Shown one piece after another: positions 56,169 through 64,000 of a stretch of 64,000 nucleotides of DNA. The position numbers and the translations under genes are program-made. This DNA comes from Burkholderiales bacterium (lineage in GTDB: Bacteria > Pseudomonadota > Gammaproteobacteria > Burkholderiales > Burkholderiaceae_C), in NCBI GenBank assembly GCA_016000265.1, contig JAECRL010000007.1:118376-182375 (forward strand), written 5' to 3'. Below the pieces are notes generated by a model. It saw only the letters and a list, made by a program, of their open reading frames with translations, ran no database searches and was not told the DNA's origin. How positions within the stretch are numbered: the first letter of the stretch is position 1; the number at the start of each line of letters is the position of its first letter.

Positions 56169-58013
56169 CTACAACCAGAGGGTCACCGTGGTGCCCTCCC
56201 CCCATGTGCTGACGACCTGGATGCGGCCGCCCATCAGGTCCATCAGTTCCCCCGCGATGCTCAGGCCCAGGCCGGCACCCGCAACGGGGCCGCTGGGGTC
56301 GACCCGAAAGAAGCGCTCGCCCACGCGGGCCAGGCTGGCCTCGCTCAGGCCGATGCCATGGTCCTCGATGGCCACGCCGAAGCGCTGCGCCGGGTCGTTC
56401 AAGCCCGCCTGAACCAGCCGCACCACCACCTCGCCGCCCTCGGGCGAGTAGGCGTGGGCGTTCGAGAGGACCTGGCCGATGGCCTGCTGGAGCCGAAGGC
56501 GATCGGCGCGCACCGGCATCGGCAGCGACGCGCTCACCCAGCGGGGCGGATCGCGGCCCTCTGGCGGGCGATGTCCGGCCAGCGCCTCGCACACCACCTC
56601 ACCCAGCTCCAGCTGCTCGAAGACCAGGCCCGCAGCGCCCTGCGCTTCGATGCGGGCCAGCTCCCGCAACTGGGTGAGCAGGTTCACGCTGGCCAGGCTG
56701 TCTCGCTGCAGGCGGGCCAGCACGGCACCCGCACCCGACTGAGCCTCCCCCGCACCGAGTTGCCGGCTCGCCTCCAGCACGGCCAGCACGGGCGGGTGCA
56801 GCGCCTCGGCGGCCTGCGCCAGAAAGGCCGACTTGCGCTCATCCAGCGTGTGCGGCCGGGTCACGTCGCAGGCGTAGAGCAAGCGGCGCACCGTGCCCGC
56901 CTGCCCGCTGGAGAGCCCCATGAGCGCGAGCACCTGGCGGCGCGGCCCGCTGCGGTCCAGCAGCACGCCGGGCGCCAGCAGCCCCGGGGCGAAGCAGGCC
57001 TCCAGGCCCGGGAAGGGGCGGGTGGGCACCGACAGGCGCCGCAAGGCGGCGTCCAGCCAGTCGGTGCGCCGCCCGGTCAGCTCGGACTGGCTCAGCCCCG
57101 TCATCGCCAGGAAGGCCTCGTTGACGAAGCACACGCAGCCCTCCCGATCGAAGGTGACGAGGCCGTCGGGGCTCAGGGCGAAGATGGCCGCCAGCTGGTC
57201 GTTCTGGGCCGCCAACTGAGCCTCGTGCGCGCGCACCCGCCGCACCGTCTCCTCGATCATCAGCATCTGCTGGCTCAACAGGGTGGAGGTGTCGTTGAGC
57301 GCCGCGGTCAGCTCCGCGACCTCGACGGGGCCGCTGGGCACCGGCATCTGCTGGCCAGCGGCCTGCGACAGGTTGTGGGCGAAGTGGCGCGCGCGGGTCA
57401 GCGCCTGCATGGGCCGGCGCAGGTAGGCCCACAACAGCAGGGCGCACAGCGCGACCGAGACCGCCGCCACCACCCCGGTGTCGCGCCAGATGTGCGCCTG
57501 GGCGTCGCGCAGCTCGCCGAGGTGGTAGTCCACCCGCACCCAGCCGATCAGGCGGTCGGCCCAGACCGGGTGCCAGGCCACGACCAGGCCGTCGGCGTGG
57601 CGCAGCTCCGGGCGGGGCGGCATGGAGGCCGGCAACTCGGTGCGCAGCGAGGGCGGCGCGTACACGGCGCGCAAGGCACCTGGGGCGTCCCGCTCGATGT
57701 GGGTGAGGGTGGCGCCATCGGGGGCGTGGATGCGCAGACCGCGCACCTGCCCGACGCCCGCCGAGCGCCGCGCCAGGTCCTCCAGGCCATCGAGGCTGTC
57801 GGTCAGGATCAGGTCGGCGCTGGCGACGGCGACGCTGCGCGCCAGCGAAGCGGCCTGCGCGTCCAGGGCCGTGCGCGCGGTCTGCAGCTGCTCGTGGGCC
57901 GTGTGCCCCCCCAGCACGGCCAGGGCCAGCAGCAGCAACAGCGAGACCGTCAGCATCAGCTGGTGATGCAGTCGACGGGGCCAGGCGGCCAGGCGCTGAA
58001 AGGGCGTGCGCAT
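56169..58013 (-). CDS. Membrane sensor histidine-kinase-like protein with degenerate H-box
   Basis: A 614-aa membrane protein. TM1 is at ~19-37, a periplasmic domain ~40-180, TM2 ~180-198, HAMP ~199-250, and PAS ~275-385. The ATPase domain has VLSNAHAYSPEGGEV and IEDHGIGLS with GLGLSIAGELM, so ATP binding looks intact. The normal phospho-acceptor box (SHELRTP) reads AEALHPP after KSAFLAQA, so the acceptor His is replaced by Glu. It may be a pseudokinase or use another site. Its ATG overlaps the stop of the PhnD-like gene in TGATG, suggesting that the periplasmic binding protein feeds signal to it. No response regulator lies nearby. Confidence 0.78.
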   Translation of the reverse strand: MRTPFQRLAAWPRRLHHQLMLTVSLLLLLALAVLGGHTAHEQLQTARTALDAQAASLARSVAVASADLILTDSLDGLEDLARRSAGVGQVRGLRIHAPDGATLTHIERDAPGALRAVYAPPSLRTELPASMPPRPELRHADGLVVAWHPVWADRLIGWVRVDYHLGELRDAQAHIWRDTGVVAAVSVALCALLLWAYLRRPMQALTRARHFAHNLSQAAGQQMPVPSGPVEVAELTAALNDTSTLLSQQMLMIEETVRRVRAHEAQLAAQNDQLAAIFALSPDGLVTFDREGCVCFVNEAFLAMTGLSQSELTGRRTDWLDAALRRLSVPTRPFPGLEACFAPGLLAPGVLLDRSGPRRQVLALMGLSSGQAGTVRRLLYACDVTRPHTLDERKSAFLAQAAEALHPPVLAVLEASRQLGAGEAQSGAGAVLARLQRDSLASVNLLTQLRELARIEAQGAAGLVFEQLELGEVVCEALAGHRPPEGRDPPRWVSASLPMPVRADRLRLQQAIGQVLSNAHAYSPEGGEVVVRLVQAGLNDPAQRFGVAIEDHGIGLSEASLARVGERFFRVDPSGPVAGAGLGLSIAGELMDLMGGRIQVVSTWGEGTTVTLWL

Positions 58014-58885
58014 CACTCGGCGTAGCGGTCCAGTTTGAGGCGCTCCAGGGGCAGGTAGTCGCGCTGGTGGTCGGCGGCCACGGGCCGGGGCATGGGGATG
58101 TCCTGGAAGTGGCTTTGCATGGCCGGCTCGCGCGCCAGCCGGATGAAGGCGGCTTGCACCGCCTGCCGCACGGCCGCGGGCACGCGCGGGTGGGCGCTGA
58201 AGGGGTGGGGGGCGGCGCCGGGGGTCTCCAGCAGCACCCGCAGGCCGGTGCGCGCCTCGGGCGGCTCGCGCTCCAGCATGGCGCGCACGCTGCCGGTGGC
58301 AGCGGCCTTGCCGGCCAGGGTCTGGCGGAAGGCGTTGGTGTGGGTCTTGGCGTAGATCGGCTGGATGCGGATGCCCTCGCGCTCAACCAGGTGCGCGCGG
58401 ATCAGCAAGGACGCACCAAAGGCATTGGGCGCGGGAAAGGCCACGGCCTTGCCGTCGAGGTCGCGCACCGAGCGGATGGGGTCGTCCTGGCGCACGACCA
58501 GCAGCCCCGTCAAAGGCTGGGCGTCCCGCACCAGGGGGATGTACTGGTGGGCCCGCCGCGCCCGCACCTGGTGATAGGGGTTGAGGTAGGCGAAGTCGGG
58601 GTGGCCCGCGAGCACCTCGGCCTCGAAGGCGGGGATGTCGCGCGCCACCTTCAACTCCAGCACCACGCCGGCCTCCTGGCCCACGCGCTCCAGGATGGGC
58701 GCCCAGGTGCGAAACAGGTCCACCGCCGACACCTGCGGCACCACCGCCACCTGGTAGACAGGGCGCACGACCGCGTCAGCGGGTGCGGGGGTTTGGGCCC
58801 CCGCCGACGCCCCCCAGCTCCAGGCCACGGACAGCACCAGGCGCCGCGCGCCGCGCTGCCAAGCCCCCCCACGCATTCGCAACAT
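58013..58885 (-). CDS. PhnD-like periplasmic binding protein, coupled to the sensor kinase
   Basis: A 290-aa exported protein of the phosphonate-binding (PhnD/PtxB) fold. Signatures include VVPQVSAVDLFRTWAPILER, DFAYLNPYHQVRARR, AFPAPNAFGASLLIRAHL and KAAATGSVRAMLER. The ligand may be phosphate-like or quite different. No ABC permease or ATPase genes accompany it; instead it overlaps the sensor kinase gene, the arrangement of binding-protein-dependent sensor systems such as TorT/TorS. A signal peptide precedes AGAQTPAPAD. Confidence 0.82.
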   Translation of the reverse strand: MLRMRGGAWQRGARRLVLSVAWSWGASAGAQTPAPADAVVRPVYQVAVVPQVSAVDLFRTWAPILERVGQEAGVVLELKVARDIPAFEAEVLAGHPDFAYLNPYHQVRARRAHQYIPLVRDAQPLTGLLVVRQDDPIRSVRDLDGKAVAFPAPNAFGASLLIRAHLVEREGIRIQPIYAKTHTNAFRQTLAGKAAATGSVRAMLEREPPEARTGLRVLLETPGAAPHPFSAHPRVPAAVRQAVQAAFIRLAREPAMQSHFQDIPMPRPVAADHQRDYLPLERLKLDRYAE

Positions 58886-58981
58886 GCCACCCTCCCGCGT
58901 CGGCGCGCACAGCCGACTTGCCTGCGTGTTTTCGGCCGAAGTGGGGCGCGAATGCAGCGCTGAATCGGCGTCCGAAGCGAC

Positions 58982-59004
58982 GGGGCCCGCGCGAAGCGGG
59001 CCCC
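58982..59004. terminator. GC-rich hairpin after ahpF (possible terminator, no T-run)
   Basis: A 9-bp stem GGGGCCCGC / GCGGGCCCC with a 5-nt loop lies between the PhnD-like gene start and the ahpF stop. It is well placed to end ahpF transcription, but no T-run follows on either strand, so it may act only by structure. Confidence 0.45.
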
Positions 59005-59052
59005 TTGCGGATTAATGCGCGAATCAAACGGGGGCGGAGGCGAGCGCGGGCG

Positions 59053-60630
59053 TCAACCGTGGCGGATCAGGTGGTCGAAGGCGCTCAGCGCGGCCTTGGC
59101 GCCCTCACCGGCGGCGATGACGATCTGCTTGTACGGCACGGTCGTGCAGTCGCCCGCGGCGAACACGCCCGGCACGTTGGTGTGGCCCTTGGCGTCGACG
59201 ATGACCTCGCCGAAGCGCGACAGCTCCACCGTGCCCCGCAGGAACTCGGTGTTGGGCACCAGGCCGATCTGCACGAACACGCCCTCCAGCGGCACCAGGT
59301 GCTCCTCGCCGGAGACGCGGTCCTTGTACTTCAGGCCGGTGACCTTGCCCGTGTCCTGCCCGCTGGCGTCCACGCCGGTGATCTCGGTGGTCTGTGCGTT
59401 CGTGTGGATGGTCACGTTCGGCAGGCTCTTGAGCTTGTTGACCAGCACCGCATCGGCCTTGAGCTGGTCGGCGAACTCGATCACCGTCACGTGGGCCACG
59501 ATGCCGGCGAGGTCGATGGCGGCCTCGATGCCCGAGTTGCCCCCGCCGATGACGGCCGTGCGCTTGCCCTTGAACAGCGGGCCGTCACAGTGCGGGCAGT
59601 AAGCCACGCCCTTGTTCTTGTACTCCTGCTCGCCGGGCACGTTCACGTTGCGCCAGCGCGCACCGGTCGACAGGATCACGGTCTTGCCCTTGAGCACGCC
59701 GCCATTGGCCAGCTTGACCTCGATGAGGCCCCCGGGCTGCGCCGCCGGCACGATGGCCTCGGCGCGCTGCAGGTTCATGATGTCGACGTCGTAGGCGCGG
59801 GCGTGGGCTTCGAGCGCGGCCGAGAACTTCGGGCCGTCGGTCTCCAGCACCGAGATGTAGTTCTCGATGCCCAGCGTGTCGTTGGTCTGGCCCCCGAAAC
59901 GCTCGGCGGCGATGCCCGTGCGGATGCCCTTGCGGGCGGCGTACACGGCGGCGGCGGCGCCCGCGGGGCCCCCACCGACGATCAGCACGTCATAGGCGTC
60001 CTTGGCGTTGAGCTTGGCCGCTTCCTTGGCGCCGGCGTTGGTGTCGAGCTTGGCCACGATCTCTTCGACCGTCATGCGGCCCGAGCCGAACACCTGTCCG
60101 TTGAGGAAGACCATGGGCACGGCCATGATCTCGCGCCGGGTGACCTCTTCCTGGAAGGCGCCGCCTTCGATCACCACGGTCTTGACCTGGGGGTTGAGGA
60201 TGGCCATGAGCGACAGCGCCTGCACCACGTCCGGGCAGTTGTGGCAGCTCAGGGACATGTAGACCTCGAAGTTGAAGTCGCCCTGCAGGCCCTTGATCTG
60301 CTCGATGACGTCGGGCTCGACCTTGGGCGGGTGGCCGCCGGTCCACAGCAGCGCCAGCACCAGCGAGGTGAACTCGTGGCCCAGGGGCAAGCCAGCAAAA
60401 CGCAAGGAGGTGTCGGCCCCCACGCGCTGCAGCGTGAACGAGGGCTTGCGGGCGTCCTGCCCGTCGGTCTTGAGGGTGATCTGGTCGCTGCGCAGGGACT
60501 GGATGGTCTGCAGCAGCTCCAGCATCTCGCGGGAGTTCTCGGAGTCGTTCAGGGATGCGACCAGCTCAAAGGGTTGGGTCACGCGCTCCAGGTAAGCGCC
60601 AAGTTGGGCCTTGAGGGTGTCGTCGAGCAT
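59053..60630 (-). CDS. ahpF: Alkyl hydroperoxide reductase subunit F
   Basis: A 525-aa flavoprotein disulfide reductase that passes electrons from NAD(P)H to AhpC. The N-terminal thioredoxin-like domain has the active SCHNCPD, the FAD site is [16 protein letters not shown], and the redox-active dithiol is CPHCDGPLF. The NAD site [15 protein letters not shown] is also present. Length matches E. coli AhpF. The start at 60630 has AAGG about 9 nt upstream; an ATG three codons earlier has no spacing. It is 205 bp downstream of ahpC on the same strand. Confidence 0.96.
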   Translation of the reverse strand: MLDDTLKAQLGAYLERVTQPFELVASLNDSENSREMLELLQTIQSLRSDQITLKTDGQDARKPSFTLQRVGADTSLRFAGLPLGHEFTSLVLALLWTGGHPPKVEPDVIEQIKGLQGDFNFEVYMSLSCHNCPDVVQALSLMAILNPQVKTVVIEGGAFQEEVTRREIMAVPMVFLNGQVFGSGRMTVEEIVAKLDTNAGAKEAAKLNAKDAYDVLIVGGGPAGAAAAVYAARKGIRTGIAAERFGGQTNDTLGIENYISVLETDGPKFSAALEAHARAYDVDIMNLQRAEAIVPAAQPGGLIEVKLANGGVLKGKTVILSTGARWRNVNVPGEQEYKNKGVAYCPHCDGPLFKGKRTAVIGGGNSGIEAAIDLAGIVAHVTVIEFADQLKADAVLVNKLKSLPNVTIHTNAQTTEITGVDASGQDTGKVTGLKYKDRVSGEEHLVPLEGVFVQIGLVPNTEFLRGTVELSRFGEVIVDAKGHTNVPGVFAAGDCTTVPYKQIVIAAGEGAKAALSAFDHLIRHG

Positions 60631-60835
60631 GGGGGGCATCCTTCGTGTGTGGGTGAGCGACTTCGGGAGGCGGCCTCCTTCGTTGAGCCCGCGTCAGCGG
60701 ACGCGGCGACGCAGCGAGGCGGCCAGGGTCGTCCACCGGCCGGCTTCGTGGGCCGGCGCGGTGAACAGGTTCAACGATGTGGTGAGGGGGTGCCTCAACA
60801 CAGGTCAAACAACGGCTTCAAACCGATGAGGGCAA

Positions 60836-61414
60836 TCAGATCTTGCCGACCAGGTCCAGCGAGGGGGCCAGGGTCTTGGCGCCTTCGTTCCACTTGGCGG
60901 GGCACACCTGGCCGGGGTTGGCGGCGGTGTACTGGGCGGCCTTGAGCTTGCGCACGGTTTCCTTGACGTCGCGGGCGATCTCGTTGGAGTGGATTTCAGC
61001 GGTCTTGATGACGCCGTCCGGGTTGATGATGAAGGTGCCACGCAGGGCCAGGCCTTCTTCTTCGATGTGCACGCCGAAGGCGCGGGTCAGCTTGTGGGTG
61101 GGGTCACCGACCAGGGGGAACTTGGCCTTGCCGACGGCGGGGGAGGTCTCGTGCCACACCTTGTGCGAGAAGTGCGTGTCGGTGGTGACGATGTAGACCT
61201 CGGTGCCGGCCTTCTGGAACTCGGCGTAGTGCTCGGCGGCGTCTTCGATTTCGGTGGGGCAGTTGAAGGTGAAGGCCGCCGGCATGAAGATCAGGACGGA
61301 CCACTTGCCCTTGAGGCTTTCGTCGGAGACGGTGATGAACTCGCCCTTGCCGCCACGGTTGACGAAGGCTTCGGTCTTGAAGGGCTGGACTTGCGTGTTG
61401 ATCAAGGAGGACAT
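60836..61414 (-). CDS. ahpC: Alkyl hydroperoxide reductase subunit C (2-Cys peroxiredoxin)
   Basis: A 192-aa peroxiredoxin that reduces H2O2, organic peroxides and peroxynitrite. The peroxidatic Cys lies in FTFNCPTEIEDAA and the resolving Cys in NPGQVCPAKWNEG, so both catalytic cysteines are intact. Length is near the usual 187. The start at 61414 has AGGAA 7 nt upstream. OxyR would be the expected regulator. ATAG elements lie about 130 bp upstream (61530-61552), but the full OxyR consensus was not confirmed. Confidence 0.97.
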   Translation of the reverse strand: MSSLINTQVQPFKTEAFVNRGGKGEFITVSDESLKGKWSVLIFMPAAFTFNCPTEIEDAAEHYAEFQKAGTEVYIVTTDTHFSHKVWHETSPAVGKAKFPLVGDPTHKLTRAFGVHIEEEGLALRGTFIINPDGVIKTAEIHSNEIARDVKETVRKLKAAQYTAANPGQVCPAKWNEGAKTLAPSLDLVGKI

Positions 61415-61570
61415 GCGTGTTTCCTGGTTGGTTGGGTTGACTTCAACGCCGCTGAAAAAGAGGCGTTTTCGAGAAAGCGAATTCAATCTTAGGCCAAGCT
61501 GAGCCATCAAGCGAATTGATTGAACAAATACTATCGATTGGGTGACGCTATGGTTGCGCCCGAACCCAAA

Positions 61571-61598
61571 AACCCCGCCCTCAGGTGGGCAGGGTTTT
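61571..61598. terminator. Rho-independent terminator downstream of the metalloprotease gene
   Basis: A stem AACCCCGCCC / GGGCAGGGTT with one internal mismatch and a TCAGGT loop, with T-runs on both strands. It lies 17 bp past the metalloprotease stop on the minus strand, before the ahpC promoter. Confidence 0.82.
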
Positions 61599-61614
61599 CA
61601 ACGAAAGCGTGCGC

Positions 61615-63576
61615 TCACTTGATGTAGAAGCTCGTCGCCACCGTGGGCGCACCCGCCTCGTGCGAGACGGCGAAGGTGGTCACCGTCGGCGTCACCGAGC
61701 GCCCCCTGGCCGAGGCGCTGAGGGTGACCGCGTGAATGCCCGTGGGCACGCGGCAGGTGTAGAGGCCGGTGCGCCCGCTGCGGCAGCTCACACGCGCGTC
61801 GGTGGCGCGCAGCGTCGCTTCGCCGGTGTAGGGCGTGCCATTGGCGCGCAGCAACCAGCCCGACACCGCCCGGCTGGCGCCGACGTCGGCCTCGGGCGCA
61901 TCCGGGCGGCCCAGCCAGGCCACGGTGAACTTCGTCTGCAACACGGTGGCGACCACGTTCTCGGTGGCCGTGCCACAGGGCAGGCGGTCGGCGGTGCACA
62001 CCAGCTGGGGGGAGGAAAACAGCCCCACGCGCGGCCACACGTAGGCCATCACGGTGCCGAAGGCGCCGGGCACGCCTTTGCCGTGGCTGTAGTCGAAGAC
62101 ACCCTGGAAGGACGCGTTGGGCTTGTCGTGCACGGCGCCCAGGTTGTGGCCCAGCTCGTGGGCCAGCGAGAGGGTTTCGCAGTAAGCCCCGTTCCACTGC
62201 CCGTCGTTGAGGGCGGCGAACATGAGGTAAGGCGCCTGCTGGCGGTAGACGCTCAGGCCCGCGCCGTAAGCCGCCGGCACGTAAGCCAGGCCGCAGGTGC
62301 TGGTCGCCGCCGTGGAGGCGTTGAAGGGCGCGAAGAACACCGTCATGGCCGCGCCCTGGCGGGTCTTTTGCGCGGCGGTGCCCTGGAAAGCGCCCGCGTC
62401 CAGGCGCAGGTTGTTGAGCTGGGTCTGCGGGGTGTCGTCGGCCACGCCGATCTGGCGCCAGCCGACGATGCGGAACTGCACGCCCGTGCCGCTGCTGGCG
62501 TAGGCGCTGTTGGCCGACTCCACCAGGCTGGACAGGCGGGTGCGCGCGGCCAGCTCCGTCTCCCACAGGGTCACGAAGCTGCTGCTGTAGGTCATCAGCA
62601 GGGGGATCGTCGTGTCGACCACGCCCGCGGGCAGGGGCGTGGGCGGGGCGGGCGGGGCCGGGGGGCTGGAGGGGTCGCTGCCGTCGGGCGAGCTGCCACC
62701 GCCACCGCCCGGCACCGGCCGGCGAGGCAGGGCCGCCGTGGGCAGCTCGGCGCTCAGCCAGGCGTCGCTGGCGGGCAACTCGATGTGGTCCTCGCCGCGC
62801 GGTGGCACCAGGCCGGCGGCGCGGGGGTCGAGCAGGCGCACGCGCCCGCCGCGGGTCTGGATCTGGTAATCGCCCCGGGGGGTGATGACGCTGCCGAAGA
62901 CGGCGTCGGCGCTGATGGTGAGGTGCACGGGGTGGGCCAGCCCCTCCAGGCGGCTGACGCCGACGACCTGGTGGAAGCCGTGCTCGTCCACGCCCGAGCG
63001 GGTCACGACGGCCACCTCCGTGAGCCCGCCCGGCAGCGGCAGGGCGATTTCGCTGCCCGGCTGCAGTCGGGCGATGGCCGCGAAGTTGCTGTGCAGCTCG
63101 TGCACACCCGGGGCCAGCTGCGCGCCCATCGCGTAGGCCTGGCCGCTGAGGGCCGACGGGCCGGCGGGGTCGGCGGGGTCGGCGATCAGGGCGCCCGAGG
63201 CCTGCTCGCGCAAGGCCAGCTGGCGGTCCCCGAAGCGCACCGCCCCGACGAAGCCGGCGGCGGTCTGCTTGAGGAAGACGCGGTCGCGGGCGTTGTCGGC
63301 CAGGCGGCCATGCCAGTAGGGCAGGCCATCGACGCCGCGCGTGCGGGACTCGAAGACGACCGACTTGCGCCCGATGACGGGGAAGTCGATCTGCACCCGC
63401 TCGCCCGGCTTCATGGTCATGAGGCGGGCGGCATCGAGCGCGAGCGGCGCCTGGATGCGCAGGTCCTGCGAGGCGGTTGCGGGGGTTCCAGCGGTTTCGC
63501 TGGCCCAGGCCGGTGCCGCGCCGAGCAGCGCACTCAGCATCAGGGGGAGGAGGGGGGAGCGGGCGAGAGACGTCAT
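61615..63576 (-). CDS. Secreted metalloprotease with HExxHxxGxxHD site (metzincin/M12-like)
   Basis: A 653-aa exported protein with signal peptide ending PAWASE. A ~270-residue pro-region is followed by a Gly/Ser/Pro linker and the protease domain. The zinc site is LAHELGHNLGAVHDKPN, an HExxHxxGxxHD motif, with the met-turn GTVMAYVWPRVG. Cys residues (VSCRSGRTGLYTC) in the C-terminal domain suggest a disulfide-linked beta-rich tail. The start at 63576 has AGGA 7 nt upstream. Substrate unknown; it is probably extracellular and activated by removal of the pro-region. Confidence 0.85.
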   Translation of the reverse strand: MTSLARSPLLPLMLSALLGAAPAWASETAGTPATASQDLRIQAPLALDAARLMTMKPGERVQIDFPVIGRKSVVFESRTRGVDGLPYWHGRLADNARDRVFLKQTAAGFVGAVRFGDRQLALREQASGALIADPADPAGPSALSGQAYAMGAQLAPGVHELHSNFAAIARLQPGSEIALPLPGGLTEVAVVTRSGVDEHGFHQVVGVSRLEGLAHPVHLTISADAVFGSVITPRGDYQIQTRGGRVRLLDPRAAGLVPPRGEDHIELPASDAWLSAELPTAALPRRPVPGGGGGSSPDGSDPSSPPAPPAPPTPLPAGVVDTTIPLLMTYSSSFVTLWETELAARTRLSSLVESANSAYASSGTGVQFRIVGWRQIGVADDTPQTQLNNLRLDAGAFQGTAAQKTRQGAAMTVFFAPFNASTAATSTCGLAYVPAAYGAGLSVYRQQAPYLMFAALNDGQWNGAYCETLSLAHELGHNLGAVHDKPNASFQGVFDYSHGKGVPGAFGTVMAYVWPRVGLFSSPQLVCTADRLPCGTATENVVATVLQTKFTVAWLGRPDAPEADVGASRAVSGWLLRANGTPYTGEATLRATDARVSCRSGRTGLYTCRVPTGIHAVTLSASARGRSVTPTVTTFAVSHEAGAPTVATSFYIK

Positions 63577-63910
63577 GCTGGGTCCTGGTAAGGGAACAAC
63601 AAGCTGCATTGGACGCCCGGCAGACTACGGCAAGCCACCGGGGCATGCACGTGTTTTCGCGGTTTGCCCCCGAAACAGTGGCGCGGACGCCTCGCTTTTC
63701 CAGCGTCGGGTTCACCCCGCTGTTTCGGCCACCGCCTCGCCCGTGTCAGGCAATTTCCTACAAAACGCGCAGACGCGGGCCGACGGGCCTTACAGCCAGG
63801 CCCCTATCAAGAAAACTGGCCGGTGTTTGCACAATGAATCCATCGACAACGCAAACGCAGCAGCCCTCAAGCAGACGCCAGGCCGCCGCGACAACGAACC
63901 GGAGCACACG
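63577..63910. promoter_or_regulatory. Intergenic region upstream of flhD
   Basis: The 334-bp gap separates the divergent metalloprotease and flhD genes and should carry both promoters. No sigma-70 hexamers, CRP-type site or strong hairpin could be named with confidence; only the flhD ribosome site (GGAG, 63901-63904) is clear. Confidence 0.35.
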
Positions 63911-64000
63911 ATGAACGCCGACCAGATCCTGATGGAAATCCGCGAAACCAACCTGTCCTACCTGATGCTGGCCCAGAGCCTGATCCGCTCGGACCGCGAG
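63911..64000 (+). CDS. flhD: Flagellar transcriptional regulator FlhD (3' truncated)
   Basis: The first 30 residues (MNADQILMEIRETNLSYLML, then AQSLIRSDRE) are cut by the right edge. They match the conserved N-terminus of FlhD, which pairs with FlhC to activate the class II flagellar operons. The ATG at 63911 has GGAG 6 nt upstream. The remainder, and flhC, lie beyond the window. Confidence 0.93.
   Translation, partial: MNADQILMEIRETNLSYLMLAQSLIRSDRE

Noticed and set aside
61530..61552. OxyR box upstream of ahpC
   Set aside because: Two ATAG tetramers are present but 17 bp apart, not the 22-bp spacing of the OxyR consensus, so not called as a site.

Overview
The window is a roughly 70% GC bacterial chromosome segment with dense coding on both strands. 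Several genes point to a motile betaproteobacterium of the order Burkholderiales (Comamonadaceae/Sphaerotilaceae type). These are the rpe / apaG / Gcr-family 'recombinase' / mltA neighbourhood, a ProQ-domain protein, TrhP, two AdeT-type solute-binding proteins, and flhD at the right edge. The assignment rests on gene content and recalled family resemblance only.

Layout. 1-8.9 kb: an Hsp70-type chaperone cut by the left edge, a quinone oxidoreductase, an AdeT-like binding protein, a methionine aminotransferase, and a secreted lipase + M28 peptidase pair divergent from an AraC-type regulator. 9-15.9 kb: a PAS-GAF-GGDEF cyclase, an MltB-type transglycosylase, and a second AraC regulator divergent from a Baeyer-Villiger-type monooxygenase coupled to an alpha/beta hydrolase. 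16-22.6 kb: rpe, phoD, apaG, the Gcr-family membrane protein, a 57-aa membrane protein head-to-head with mltA. 22.6-28.5 kb: an MHYT hybrid kinase overlapping an HD-GYP response regulator, a DUF481 outer-membrane protein, and cynS.

28.6-33.8 kb is an accessory island. Two inverted copies of a structured ~260-bp repeat bracket it. It holds a YefM/YoeB toxin-antitoxin pair, a 21-bp minisatellite, two small secreted proteins, and lower-GC genes separated by integron-type attC sites but with no integrase (a CALIN-like array).

33.8-44.5 kb: a NarL-type two-component system with a long perfect hairpin touching the kinase start codon, a hormone-sensitive-lipase-type hydrolase, an HDOD protein and priA. 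Next comes a ~966-bp gene-free region with DnaA boxes in a duplicated arrangement, then a 70-aa protein, the second AdeT-like protein and a SET-domain protein. 44.7-56.2 kb: a lysozyme-like protein overlapping a membrane-embedded patatin phospholipase, a methyltransferase, a ProQ-domain protein, an Mpo1-like protein, trhP, a metallo-beta-lactamase-fold protein and a chemotaxis receptor. 56.2-64 kb: a sensor kinase with a degenerate H-box coupled to a PhnD-like binding protein, ahpF and ahpC, a secreted metalloprotease with an HExxHxxGxxHD site, and the start of flhD.

The signals most worth following are the duplicated DnaA-box region, the integrase-less cassette array with its bracketing inverted repeats, and the patatin whose catalytic residues are separated by a multi-pass membrane insert. 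All functions are inferred from reading the sequence; no database search was run.
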